Assembly (NCBI GenBank): GCA_937967645.1
Contig: CALBTT010000215.1
Location: 1-17,963, forward strand
DNA from: an uncultured Zoogloea sp.
GTDB lineage: Bacteria; Pseudomonadota; Gammaproteobacteria; Burkholderiales; Rhodocyclaceae
Length of the DNA stretch: 17,963 nucleotides
Reading direction: 5' to 3'
The notes under the pieces were generated by a model that was given only the letters and a program-made list of their open reading frames with translations, was not told the origin of the DNA and did no database searches. Positions within the stretch are counted from its first letter, which is position 1. Every line of letters starts with the position of its first letter. This document shows, in pieces, positions 1 through 7,061 of this stretch. Made by a program: the position numbers and the translations under genes.

Positions 1-47
1 GACCACCGAGATCTACACTCTTTCCCTACACGACGCTCTTCCGATCT
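1..47 (+). other. Illumina sequencing-adapter remnant (not genomic)
   Basis: The first 47 bases match the 3' portion of the Illumina P5/TruSeq universal adapter, ending in the diagnostic CTCTTCCGATCT at 36-47. Genomic sequence starts at about base 48. The adapter is open in the reading frame of the following phosphatase fragment, so an automatic caller would add about 16 false residues to it. On the minus strand it encodes the familiar artefact peptide GRASCRERV. This should be trimmed before annotation; it also shows that the contig ends here. Confidence 0.98.
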
Positions 48-48
48 C

Positions 49-795
49 TTCTTCACCCGCTTCCTGTTCAACTGCGATCAGTGGGACGGCTACAACGCTG
101 AGCGCAAGGACCTGATGGCCCACCTCAAGTCCTCCGGCATCCGCAACGTGGTGGCCCTGACCGGCGATCTGCACTGCTTCGACGCCGGCGTGGTGATGGA
201 CGACCACGACGCCGCCAACCCCCAGCCGGTGATGGTGGACCTGGTCACCGCCGGCATGAGCTCCGAATCCCTGTTCACCTTCTACGCCGACGCGGTCGGC
301 GCCGTGAGCCCCGACCTCGCCACCCTGATCTACTACCCGCTGTCGGTGCCGGTGAGCGGAGTGGGCACCCTCACGCTGCGCTTCAACCTCTTCGACTACA
401 CCATGGCCGGCCACCCGCCGACCCTGGACAGCCTCGCCGAACAGGCCCGGGTCCGCATCCGCAGCGGCCTCGCCACCCTCGGCGTTCCGGAAGCCGCACT
501 GGATGCCACCACCAGCGCGGTGCTGACCGGCCTCAAGACCGACCCGGCCTTCTCCACCCAGCTCCTCGGCCTCGCCCAGCAGCTGGCCGGCATCTCGAAG
601 AACCCGTGGATCCAGTGGGCCAGCACCGACGCCCAGGGCTACGGCGTGGTCACGCTCACCCGCGACGGTCTCAGCTGCGTGTTCAAGACCCTCAACCGGC
701 TGGTCGGCAACCAGGCCCCGGCCCAGGTCATCGCCCGCACGCAGACCGCCCGCGTGGCGGTGAATACTGCGGCGGTGACGCTGAGCGCAGGCTGA
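49..795 (+). CDS. phoD: PhoD-type alkaline phosphatase, C-terminal fragment
   Basis: This is the C-terminal 248 residues of a PhoD-family phosphatase, a secreted metal-dependent phosphomonoesterase or diesterase that releases phosphate in the periplasm. Two family landmarks are visible: NCDQWDGY (66-89), matching the N-x-D-x-W-D-G-Y signature, and LTGDLHC (about 157-177), which carries the GD-x-H metal-binding motif. The end has the usual QGYGVVTLTRDG strand region. The N-terminal half, with the Tat signal and most metal ligands, is missing because the contig ends in adapter sequence, not because of a mutation. The first in-frame Met (115) lies inside the conserved core and is not a start. 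A strong hairpin follows the stop. A phosphatase near a phosphonate island fits phosphorus scavenging, but nothing seen here shows co-regulation. Confidence 0.85.
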   Translation, partial: FFTRFLFNCDQWDGYNAERKDLMAHLKSSGIRNVVALTGDLHCFDAGVVMDDHDAANPQPVMVDLVTAGMSSESLFTFYADAVGAVSPDLATLIYYPLSVPVSGVGTLTLRFNLFDYTMAGHPPTLDSLAEQARVRIRSGLATLGVPEAALDATTSAVLTGLKTDPAFSTQLLGLAQQLAGISKNPWIQWASTDAQGYGVVTLTRDGLSCVFKTLNRLVGNQAPAQVIARTQTARVAVNTAAVTLSAG

Positions 796-806
796 AGCGG
801 TGGATA

Positions 807-838
807 CCCCCGGCGCCTGGATCAACAGGCTCCGGGGG
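807..838 (+). terminator. GC-rich hairpin after the phosphatase stop
   Basis: CCCCCGG (807-813) pairs perfectly with CCGGGGG (832-838), and inside this CCTG (816-819) pairs with CAGG (826-829) across a 2x2 internal loop, closing on a six-base loop. The hairpin starts 11 bases after the stop codon. There is no T tract behind it, so it is either a weak or Rho-assisted terminator or a 3'-end stabilising stem. Confidence 0.45.
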
Positions 839-979
839 GCTGCAGGATTGGGACACAGACACAGCCAAGGAGCGATGCAGGCCAGGTGTTACCATCCAGC
901 GCCGATGCAGATGGAATTCTGCGGCACTGGGGAGATTGCAGTTGTTCCGACACCTTTTGATCGTGCATTAGGCTGCCAC

Positions 980-1216
980 ATGGCCATTATTGAAATTGCC
1001 GTGGAGGCGCTGGGTGTGATCGTCCGCTTCCTGAGCGGACTCGTCGTCGATGTCGTGATCGAGATTGGCATCAGGGGCCCCGGCTATCTGATCTGGCGCA
1101 GCCTGAAGCGTGATGTTGATTTCAGGAGCACACGCGTGGCACTGGCCGGCCTGGGGTTCTGGCTGCTTCTGGGGACAGCCGCCTACTTTCTATTCTTCCA
1201 TGCCAGTGAAGCCTGA
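980..1216 (+). CDS. small membrane protein, unknown function
   Basis: The product is 78 residues and I do not recognise a family. Residues 1-30 are hydrophobic and amphipathic, rich in Ile and Val. A basic stretch follows (WRSLKRDVDFRSTR, about 39-52), then a clear transmembrane helix (about 53-73) and a short polar tail. I chose the ATG at 980, with an AGG about 8 bases upstream, over the longer frame from 800. The extension from 800 crosses the hairpin region, is compositionally unlike the rest and carries no recognisable domain. The surrounding bases 840-1260 are visibly less GC-rich than the rest of the window. No clear promoter could be assigned. Function is unknown. Confidence 0.55.
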   Translation: MAIIEIAVEALGVIVRFLSGLVVDVVIEIGIRGPGYLIWRSLKRDVDFRSTRVALAGLGFWLLLGTAAYFLFFHASEA

Positions 1217-1332
1217 CCAGGGCAGCCAAAAGTGGGGAACATTCCTTTCGCAAGCCGGCGATGGCGTTAGTATGCCCATGCCCCCTGGGGCGTCCTGAAC
1301 ACACCCGCGCCCCAGAGGAAAATAAGCTGAGC

Positions 1333-1989
1333 ATGAAGACCATGACGAGAAAAGCGCTCTTCGCTGCGCTGGCCACCCTGGCCATGGCACAGCCCTTCCC
1401 CGCCCTGGCTTCCACACCAGGCCCCACCTTCAACTGCGCCAGGGCACAGGGCGAAGTCGAGAAACTGATCTGCAGCGACCCTGCCCTATCCGCCCTCGAC
1501 CGCAAGCTCGACGCAGCCTACCGGGCCGCAGGCACGCAGACCTCGGGACCACTGACCGCCCGTTTGCGCGCCGAGCAAGGTGGGTGGGTCAAGGGCCGGA
1601 ACGAGTGCTGGAAGGCCCACGGACAGCAGACCTGGATCACCGCGACCTGGACCGTCGATACGGTGAAGGCCTGTGTCGAGGCCCAGTACAGGCTCCGCAC
1701 GTCCGAACTGCAGGCCGTCTGGCGCCTGGTGGCACCGCAGAGCATCACCTATGCCTGCCAGGACAATCCCGCCGACGAGGTGGTGGCACACTTCTTCGCT
1801 ACCGACCCGGCGACGATCAGGCTGGAACGGGGGGATCGCAGCGTGACCCTGTGGCAGGTGAGTGGCGCTGCGGCCGGTCTTTACGAAGGCCAGAACGTCA
1901 GCCTGGTCCACCAGGGCAGGACGGTGAAGGTGAGCTGGCTGAACACCGCCACGGGCAGGACCGACACGCTGCAGTGCTCGGCGCGATAG
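1333..1989 (+). CDS. secreted LprI-domain / MliC-like lysozyme-inhibitor protein
   Basis: The 218-residue product starts with a Sec signal peptide (basic MKTMTRK, hydrophobic core, likely cleavage after ALA at 26). Residues 33-121 match the LprI N-terminal (DUF1311) pattern: a Cys, the block VEKLICSDPALSALDRKL, then a Tyr, with four cysteines (35, 47, 92, 114) likely forming two disulfides. Residues 138-215 resemble the MliC/PliC fold that inhibits c-type lysozyme: YACQ at the start, a glycine-rich AAGLYEG segment near 180-186, and a paired Cys142/Cys215. Both families are linked to lysozyme inhibition at the cell envelope, so periplasmic protection from lysozyme is the likely role. The ATG at 1333 is chosen because it gives a proper signal peptide; an AGAGGA (1313-1318) lies rather far upstream. 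The ORF continues 24 codons upstream without signal character. Confidence 0.75.
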   Translation: MKTMTRKALFAALATLAMAQPFPALASTPGPTFNCARAQGEVEKLICSDPALSALDRKLDAAYRAAGTQTSGPLTARLRAEQGGWVKGRNECWKAHGQQTWITATWTVDTVKACVEAQYRLRTSELQAVWRLVAPQSITYACQDNPADEVVAHFFATDPATIRLERGDRSVTLWQVSGAAAGLYEGQNVSLVHQGRTVKVSWLNTATGRTDTLQCSAR

Positions 1990-2037
1990 GGTCAAGGACG
2001 GCTGAGTGAAGACGTCGACATCCCCTTGAAGCCCTCA

Positions 2038-2053
2038 CCCGGCGCCCGCCGGG
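2038..2053. terminator. short GC hairpin between convergent genes
   Basis: CCCGGC (2038-2043) and GCCGGG (2048-2053) form a 6 bp stem with a four-base loop. It sits directly beyond the stop of the leftward HD-domain gene and 48 bases after the stop of the rightward LprI/MliC gene. There is no T run on either side. Its position between convergent genes is the main reason to call it a possible bidirectional terminator. Confidence 0.3.
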
Positions 2054-2054
2054 C

Positions 2055-2624
2055 TCACTGCGCCAGTGCGGCGATATCGGCCCAGAACTCATCCAGGGCG
2101 GGCACCGGCCCGTCGGGGTCCTTGGCGGCTTCATCCACCCGGCGCAGGGCCACGGCTTCGCGCCAGTAGGGCTCTGCCTCGAAGGCGCAGACCTCGCCCG
2201 GTGACATGGGGCCTCCCTGCAGGGCCAGGCTCTCCACCGAATCCCGGGTGAGCAGGTCGACGTAACCCGGCTGGGTGGCGCACAGGTAACGCTTGGCGGC
2301 CACATGCAGCCGCACCGGCCCGGCCACCGCGGGGCCGAAGCGCTGCACCAGCCACTCGGCGCCGATCGCCTCGTGGCGGTCGTCGATGCCGACTGCGGCG
2401 GGGTGTTCGCCCAGGCCGTGGATCATGTGGCCGATGTCGTGGAGCAGGCAGGCCACCACCAGGGGGGCCGGCAGCCCACGAGCCCGGGCGACAGCGCCGG
2501 ACTGCAGGGCATGCAGGCGCTGGGTGACCTGCGACAGACCGTAGCGGCCATGGGCCCGGCCTTCGTAGATCTCCAGGAGTTCATCGCGCAGCGCGTCGAG
2601 CCGGCGGCTTGCGGCGGGCCTCAT
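2055..2624 (-). CDS. HD-domain oxygenase-like protein of phosphonate operons (PhnZ-type)
   Basis: The 189-residue product belongs to the HD-domain family found with phosphonate catabolism genes (TIGR03276 type). Its relative PhnZ is a di-iron oxygenase that cleaves the C-P bond of 2-amino-1-hydroxyethylphosphonate. All six expected iron ligands are present in order: His38, His62-Asp63 (LLHDIGH), His84, His107 (RLHVAAKRYL) and Asp164. The block LALQGGPMSPGE is also typical. Tyr28 aligns with the PhnZ lid tyrosine, but the lid glutamate position appears to be Ser31. The gene overlaps phnW by four bases (ATGA), and its ribosome site GAGGAGG lies inside phnW. No Fe/2-oxoglutarate hydroxylase, the usual PhnZ partner, is present in the window. 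The true substrate is therefore open; an alpha-hydroxyphosphonate is the best guess. Confidence 0.85.
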   Translation of the reverse strand: MRPAASRRLDALRDELLEIYEGRAHGRYGLSQVTQRLHALQSGAVARARGLPAPLVVACLLHDIGHMIHGLGEHPAAVGIDDRHEAIGAEWLVQRFGPAVAGPVRLHVAAKRYLCATQPGYVDLLTRDSVESLALQGGPMSPGEVCAFEAEPYWREAVALRRVDEAAKDPDGPVPALDEFWADIAALAQ

Positions 2625-3748
2625 GCCTGCGCCTCCTCGACAGGCGCCAGGCGGCTCACCCCGATGTCGCGCAGGGCCTCGCCCACCGCCGCCACCGCGG
2701 CGTGCATCTGCTCGAGGTCGATGGCGCCGATGCAGCCGACCCGGAAGGTCTCGACGCGGGTCAGCTTGCCCGGGTAGAGGATGAAGCCGCGGGCCTTGAC
2801 CCGGGCGTACAGGGCCTCGAAACGGTAAGCCGGATCGGCGGGCGCGTGGAAGGTGACGATCACCGGAGCCTGCACGCTGTCGGGCAGGAAGGCGGCGAGC
2901 CCAAGCGCCCGCATGCCGTCCACCAGCGCACGGCAATGGCGGGTGTAGCGGGTCAGGCGGGCCGGCAATCCCCCCTCCTCCTCGTACTGGGCGAGGGCCT
3001 CGTGCAGTGCCGCCACCACGTGGGTGGGTGGGGTGAAGCGCCACTGGCCGGTACGCTGCATGTACTGCCACTGGTCGTGCAGGTCGAGGGCCAGGGAATG
3101 GCAGCGGCCGGCGGCGGCTTCCAGCGCGCCCCGGCGGGCGATCACGAAACCCATGCCGGGCACGCCTTCCAGGCACTTGCCCGAGGCGGCGATGACCGCA
3201 TCGAAGGGCGTGCTGGCGGCGTCGATGGGGATCAGGCCGAAGGTGCTCATGGCATCCACGATCAGGCGGCGCCCCTGGCTGGCCACGACCTCGGCGATGG
3301 CCGGCAGGGGATTCAGGATGCCGGTGCCGGTCTCGCAATGGACCTGGGCCACGTGCGTGATGGCAGGATCGTCGGCCAGCGCCTGGGCGATGCGTGCCGG
3401 GTCGGCCGGCTCGTCCTCGCGGAAAGGCAGCACCACGCAGGCCCGGCCCAGGGTGGTGAGGATGCGCACGATGCGCTGGCAGTAGGCGCCGTTGTCGGGC
3501 ACCAGCACTTTGCCGTCCACGGGCACCAGGGTGCCCAGGGCGGCTTCCACGGCGAAGGTGCCGCTGCCTTGCAGGGGCACGCAGACATGGCTGTCGGCCC
3601 CGCCGACGATGTCGGTCAGGCGGGCGCAGACGCTGGCGGTGAGGGCGTTGAAATCCTGGTCCCAGGAGCCCCAGTCCTGCAGCATGGCGGCCTTGGTGCG
3701 GCGGGTGGTGGTGAGGGGACCGGGGGTCAGCAGAATCGGCTCGGGCAT
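2621..3748 (-). CDS. phnW: 2-aminoethylphosphonate:pyruvate transaminase
   Basis: The 375-residue PLP enzyme (fold type I, class V aminotransferase) transfers the amino group of 2-aminoethylphosphonate to pyruvate, giving phosphonoacetaldehyde and alanine. The N-terminal LLTPGPLTTT is the PhnW signature. Asp165 (VDAMSTFG) should bind the pyridine nitrogen, and Lys191 in ASGKCLEGVPG is the PLP lysine. Other hallmarks are QGSGTFAVEA (60-69) and HCETGTGILNP (137-147). Length is normal for the family (about 360-375). The start ATG has AAGGA eight bases upstream and lies two bases after the alcohol dehydrogenase stop. With PhnY and PhnA in the same island, it opens a complete degradation route. 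It acts in the cytoplasm. Confidence 0.95.
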   Translation of the reverse strand: MPEPILLTPGPLTTTRRTKAAMLQDWGSWDQDFNALTASVCARLTDIVGGADSHVCVPLQGSGTFAVEAALGTLVPVDGKVLVPDNGAYCQRIVRILTTLGRACVVLPFREDEPADPARIAQALADDPAITHVAQVHCETGTGILNPLPAIAEVVASQGRRLIVDAMSTFGLIPIDAASTPFDAVIAASGKCLEGVPGMGFVIARRGALEAAAGRCHSLALDLHDQWQYMQRTGQWRFTPPTHVVAALHEALAQYEEEGGLPARLTRYTRHCRALVDGMRALGLAAFLPDSVQAPVIVTFHAPADPAYRFEALYARVKARGFILYPGKLTRVETFRVGCIGAIDLEQMHAAVAAVGEALRDIGVSRLAPVEEAQA

Positions 3749-3750
3749 GA

Positions 3751-4872
3751 TCAGTTTCCTTGGCTGTGCGGAGTGGTGGGGACGACGGCGGCACGCAGCA
3801 CCCTGCGCGCGGCGCCATCGGCGAAGGCATCGCCCACCTGCTCCAGGGTGTAGCGACGGTCCACCAGCGCCGCGAAGGGAAAGCGGCGGCGGTTGGCCTG
3901 GACGAAGTCCAGCGCCTGGACCAGATGACGGGGGTGGTAGTTGTGCACGCCACGCAGGGTCAGCAGCTTGCGCAGCACCAGGTTGGCGTCGATGGGCACG
4001 GGCGCACCGGGGCTGACGATGCCGGCGATCACGTAGGTGCCGCCGGTGCGCAGCATGGCCAGCCCGGGCGGGATGGCGGCCGGGTCGCCGCACACTTCGA
4101 TCACCGCATCGGGGCCAGCCGGCGGGCACAGTTCGGCGACCCGGCGGGCCAGCGCGGCGCCGCCCTCCTCGGCCGGGTCGAGGGCCACGTCCACGCCGAA
4201 CAGGGCCCCCATCTCCCGGCGGGTCCGCTCGCCATCCACACCGATCACCCGCCGTGCCCCCCGGGCCTTGGCGATGGCTGCGCCGTACAGGCCGAGCAGG
4301 CCCAGCCCCTGCACCACCACCGTGTCGCCGAGCTTCAGGGCGGCCGCCTCCACGGCTGCGACCATGGTGGCGACGCCGCAGTTGATGGGTGTGGCTTCCT
4401 CGTCGCTCAGTTCGTCGGGGATCCGCAGCACCCACGATCGGGGCAGCACGTAGCAGTACTCGGCAAAGCCGCCATGGTGATGGGGCGCGGTGTCGGCGGA
4501 GCAATGGCCATACTTGTCCACGCCCGCCGACTTGTGGGGCAGATCGAGGACCTCGGAGAAATAGTCCGGGGCGGGGGCGAAGTACTCGCTCCAGGTGATG
4601 CGATCCCCCAGCCGCAGGGAGTCGCCACGCATGTCCCGCTCGACGCCCCGGCCCAGGGCCACGATGTTGCCGATGATCTCGTGGCCGAGCAGGCCCGGGC
4701 AGGGCCCAGGGCGATGCCCCTGCCAGGTGTGGATGTCGGAGCGGCACAGGGTGGCCATGCGCACCTTCACCAGCAGTTCTCCGCTACCCGGAGGTCGGAG
4801 AGGATAGTCGGCGAGGCGGAAGGCGCCGCCCGGCGTGTCGTACACGGCCACCCGGGCCTGGGTCGGGATCAT
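3751..4872 (-). CDS. phosphonate-associated zinc alcohol dehydrogenase
   Basis: The 373-residue protein is a medium-chain zinc-dependent dehydrogenase of the type repeatedly found in phosphonate catabolism clusters (TIGR03366 type). Catalytic zinc ligands are visible: Cys43 (ATLCRSDIH), His64-Glu65 (LLGHEI) and Cys165 (PINCGVATM). The Rossmann motif GLGLLG is at 189-194, and Asp213 after the second strand suggests NAD preference. The four-cysteine structural zinc loop of liver ADH is absent. It overlaps phnA by four bases (ATGA), and GGAGG lies four bases before its ATG. The substrate has not been established to my knowledge; I infer a hydroxylated phosphonate such as 2-hydroxyethylphosphonate, whose oxidation would give phosphonoacetaldehyde, the PhnY substrate. 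Confidence 0.88.
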   Translation of the reverse strand: MIPTQARVAVYDTPGGAFRLADYPLRPPGSGELLVKVRMATLCRSDIHTWQGHRPGPCPGLLGHEIIGNIVALGRGVERDMRGDSLRLGDRITWSEYFAPAPDYFSEVLDLPHKSAGVDKYGHCSADTAPHHHGGFAEYCYVLPRSWVLRIPDELSDEEATPINCGVATMVAAVEAAALKLGDTVVVQGLGLLGLYGAAIAKARGARRVIGVDGERTRREMGALFGVDVALDPAEEGGAALARRVAELCPPAGPDAVIEVCGDPAAIPPGLAMLRTGGTYVIAGIVSPGAPVPIDANLVLRKLLTLRGVHNYHPRHLVQALDFVQANRRRFPFAALVDRRYTLEQVGDAFADGAARRVLRAAVVPTTPHSQGN

Positions 4873-6134
4873 GCGTCCTCCGGGCGGGTGCCGTTGATGG
4901 CGAAGTCGTAGATCCAGTGGCTCTTCAGCCCGCCGGCGGCGGCTCGCACCCGGTAGGCGGCGTTGAGCGGAGCGCTGAGGATGAAGGGCACGCGGGCCTC
5001 GGACACCCCGCCATGGCTGCGCAGGCGGGCGTCCTTGAGGGCGGACAGGTCATGCTCGGCGGCGCGGCTGCCGATCACGGCCCCGGCCTCGGCGATCACC
5101 GCCACATCGCCCTCCCGGTCGGCCGGCAGGTCGAAGCGGGCGCACGCGGCGTCCCGCTCCAGAGCCTCGGCCACGCCGGGAACAGCCGCCACCCAGTCGC
5201 GCACCGCGGCCGGCTCGGCACGCCCGTCCAGGCACCAGATGCGCACGAAGCCGCCCAGCGCGCCGTGGTGGCGCACGAAGGCGTCGGTGATCGGGCAGAT
5301 GACACGGGTGGCGCCGGCACCGAAGCGGGCGTCCAGCAGGTCCTGCAGGAAGACCACGTTGGGCTGGCCGTCCGGCCGGGACTTGTCGCTCATGCCATGG
5401 TCGGCGGTCAGGGCGACGATGGCGCCGAGCGCCTCGAGGCGGCCGAAGGCTTCATCGAGGCGCTGGTAGAAGGTGTTGGCCACCGGATCGCCGGGGGCGT
5501 GCTTGTGCTGGATGAAGTCGGTGAGGGACAGGAACAGGATGTCGGGCCGTTCCTGCTCGAGCAGCTTGATGCCGGCCTCCAGCACGAACAGCGAGAGATC
5601 CATGGAGTACATGTCGGGCAGCGGCATCCCGACCCGCTCCAGCACCTGGTCGATGCCGTGCTCGGCGAGCGTGCAGCGGTCGGCGTGCTCGGACGAGAAG
5701 CAGATGTCACCACGCATCGGATCGAGGCCCTTGCCCAGCTGGCGACGCAGCTTGTCCTTGGCGGTGATGGCCACCACCCTGGCGCCGGCATCGGCGAACT
5801 CGGCGAACAGGGTGCGGCTGCGCAGCAGCTCGGGGCCGGTCATCACCACGGCTTCGCCGGTCGCCACGTCCAGGTAGTAGTTGCCGGAGATGCCGTGCAC
5901 CGAGGGCGGTGCGCCGGTGGCCAGGGACATGTTGTTGGGGCAGGTGAAGCTGGGCACCGTGCCGTCTGCGATGGCGGCGAAGCCCTGCTCCATGAAGCGG
6001 GCGATGTTGGGGAGGATGCCGTCCTTCAAGCCCTGGTCGATGTAGGCGGGATCGCCTCCGTCGATGCACACGACGGCAACGGGGCGGATGGGAAAGGCAT
6101 AGTCGATGCCATTCAGGCGGATGGTCTTGGGCAC
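4869..6134 (-). CDS. phnA: phosphonoacetate hydrolase
   Basis: The 421-residue enzyme of the alkaline phosphatase superfamily hydrolyses phosphonoacetate to acetate and phosphate using two zinc ions. Expected metal and nucleophile residues are all present: Asp25 (VCIDGGDPAYI), nucleophile Thr64 (VPSFTCPNN), Asp206 and His210 (LTDFIQHKHAPGD), Asp245-His246 (LTADHGM) and His374 (RSHGGVSE). These correspond in order and spacing to the seven residues known from the Sinorhizobium enzyme. I chose the GTG at 6134 because AGGA lies eight bases upstream and the frame then begins just before the conserved strand. An ATG at 6182 overlapping the phnE stop (TGATG) would add 16 residues rich in Arg and His. 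This is the YjdM-unrelated PhnA. It completes the PhnW-PhnY-PhnA route in the cytoplasm. Confidence 0.95.
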   Translation of the reverse strand: MPKTIRLNGIDYAFPIRPVAVVCIDGGDPAYIDQGLKDGILPNIARFMEQGFAAIADGTVPSFTCPNNMSLATGAPPSVHGISGNYYLDVATGEAVVMTGPELLRSRTLFAEFADAGARVVAITAKDKLRRQLGKGLDPMRGDICFSSEHADRCTLAEHGIDQVLERVGMPLPDMYSMDLSLFVLEAGIKLLEQERPDILFLSLTDFIQHKHAPGDPVANTFYQRLDEAFGRLEALGAIVALTADHGMSDKSRPDGQPNVVFLQDLLDARFGAGATRVICPITDAFVRHHGALGGFVRIWCLDGRAEPAAVRDWVAAVPGVAEALERDAACARFDLPADREGDVAVIAEAGAVIGSRAAEHDLSALKDARLRSHGGVSEARVPFILSAPLNAAYRVRAAAGGLKSHWIYDFAINGTRPEDA

Positions 6135-6140
6135 GGGGTG

Positions 6141-6146
6141 TTTCCT
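6141..6146 (-). promoter_or_regulatory. ribosome binding site deciding the phnA GTG start
   Basis: On the minus strand AGGAAA (6146-6141) sits eight bases, measured from AGGA, before GTG at 6134. No similar purine-rich site stands before the alternative ATG at 6182, which could only be reached by TGATG coupling to phnE. Confidence 0.6.
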
Positions 6147-6181
6147 GTCGAGACGGGTCAGAGAGGCATGTCGGAGGGGCA

Positions 6182-6982
6182 TCAGAGCGCCCATTGGCGG
6201 ATGCGGGCGGAGAGCAGGTCGATGAGGGTGACGCAGACGATGATCATGATCAGCACGGCCGAGGTCTCGGCGTAGTCGAAACCGCGGATCACCTCGTGCA
6301 GGATCACCCCGATACCGCCCGCCCCCACCATGCCCACCACCGAAGCGGAGCGCACGTTGGACTCGAAGCGGTACAGGGAATAGGAGATCCACAGAGGCAG
6401 CACCTGGGGGATGACACCGTAGAGCACCTCCTGCAGGCCATTGGCGCCGGTGGCGCGCACGCCTTCGACCGGGCGCGGGTCGATGGCCTCGACGGCCTCG
6501 GCGAACAGCTTGGCCAGTACGCCGGTGGTGTGCACCCACAGGGCCAGCACGCCGGCAAAGGGGCCGAGGCCCACCGCCACGATGAAGAGCATGGCAAACA
6601 CCATCTCGTTGATGGCCCGGCAGGCATCCATCGTCCGGCGGACCGGCTGGTAGACCCACGCGGGGACGATGTTCCCGGCGCACAGCAGACCACAGGGGAT
6701 CGCACAGACCACCGCCAGCACGGTGCCCCACAGGGCGATGTGCACGGTGACCAGCATCTCCTGCAGGTAGATGCGCCAGTCGTGGAAATTGGGCGGAAAG
6801 AACTCGGCGGCGAACACGGCCATGTTGGCCGAGTCACGGAACAGGTCCAGCGGGCGCATGTCAGCGCCCTGCCAGGACCACACCAGCAGCGCCAGCAGCA
6901 GGGCCCAGCCGAAATGATGGGCGAAGCTGCGCGGCTGGGCGTACAGGGGCTCGTCCTTGACGCGGGGCAGTACGGAATTCAT
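6182..6982 (-). CDS. phnE: phosphonate ABC transporter, permease
   Basis: The 266-residue inner-membrane permease works with PhnC and PhnD. It has about six hydrophobic segments (near 24-37, 76-102, 127-150, 190-204, 213-229 and 241-258). A BPD-transport loop (173-196), EGVRATGANGLQEVLYGV plus IPQVLP, corresponds to the EAA motif that docks on the ATPase. The segment VGMVGAGGIG (216-225) is characteristic of PhnE-type permeases. GAGG lies eight bases before the ATG. Its stop overlaps a possible upstream ATG of phnA by one base. Only one permease gene is present, so a homodimer is expected. It is separated from phnD by 79 bases containing a stem-loop. Confidence 0.93.
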   Translation of the reverse strand: MNSVLPRVKDEPLYAQPRSFAHHFGWALLLALLVWSWQGADMRPLDLFRDSANMAVFAAEFFPPNFHDWRIYLQEMLVTVHIALWGTVLAVVCAIPCGLLCAGNIVPAWVYQPVRRTMDACRAINEMVFAMLFIVAVGLGPFAGVLALWVHTTGVLAKLFAEAVEAIDPRPVEGVRATGANGLQEVLYGVIPQVLPLWISYSLYRFESNVRSASVVGMVGAGGIGVILHEVIRGFDYAETSAVLIMIIVCVTLIDLLSARIRQWAL

Positions 6983-7006
6983 CGGGAGATCCTCGGGTGA
7001 AGCCGG

Positions 7007-7046
7007 CCTTCCACCTCAGCGGTGCCACGGCTCCGGCGGTGGAAGG
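7007..7046 (-). repeat. phnD-phnE intercistronic inverted repeat
   Basis: CCTTCCACC (7007-7015) and GGTGGAAGG (7038-7046) are perfect 9-base complements separated by 22 GC-rich bases. The pair lies between the phnD stop and the phnE start. No T tract follows on the minus strand. Stem-loops at this place, after the binding-protein gene of an ABC operon, commonly protect the upstream message and lower permease expression; that role here is inferred. Confidence 0.5.
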
Positions 7047-7061
7047 GGAAGCGGAGCAGGC

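Noticed and set aside
13..825. 270-codon minus-strand frame opposite the phosphatase
   Set aside because: It begins in adapter sequence (GRASCRERV artefact) and is a composition-driven shadow of the PhoD fragment.
800..979. N-terminal extension of the small membrane protein to ATG 800
   Set aside because: The extension runs through the hairpin and has no domain or ribosome site; the ATG at 980 begins the coherent membrane protein.
2055..2624. HD-domain protein as a cyclic-di-nucleotide or (p)ppGpp phosphohydrolase
   Set aside because: The RLHVAAKRYL and LALQGGPMSPGE blocks, together with the operon context, fit the phosphonate HD oxygenase family instead.
2621..4747. 708-codon minus-strand frame that fuses a long upstream stretch to phnW
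   Set aside because: The upstream part is a wrong frame of the alcohol dehydrogenase gene; phnW has its own ATG with a good ribosome site at 3748.
2609..4911. Long plus-strand frames opposite phnW and the alcohol dehydrogenase (up to 414 codons)
   Set aside because: His/Gly/Gln-rich translations without domains, typical antisense shadows in GC-rich DNA; the minus-strand genes have full catalytic motifs.
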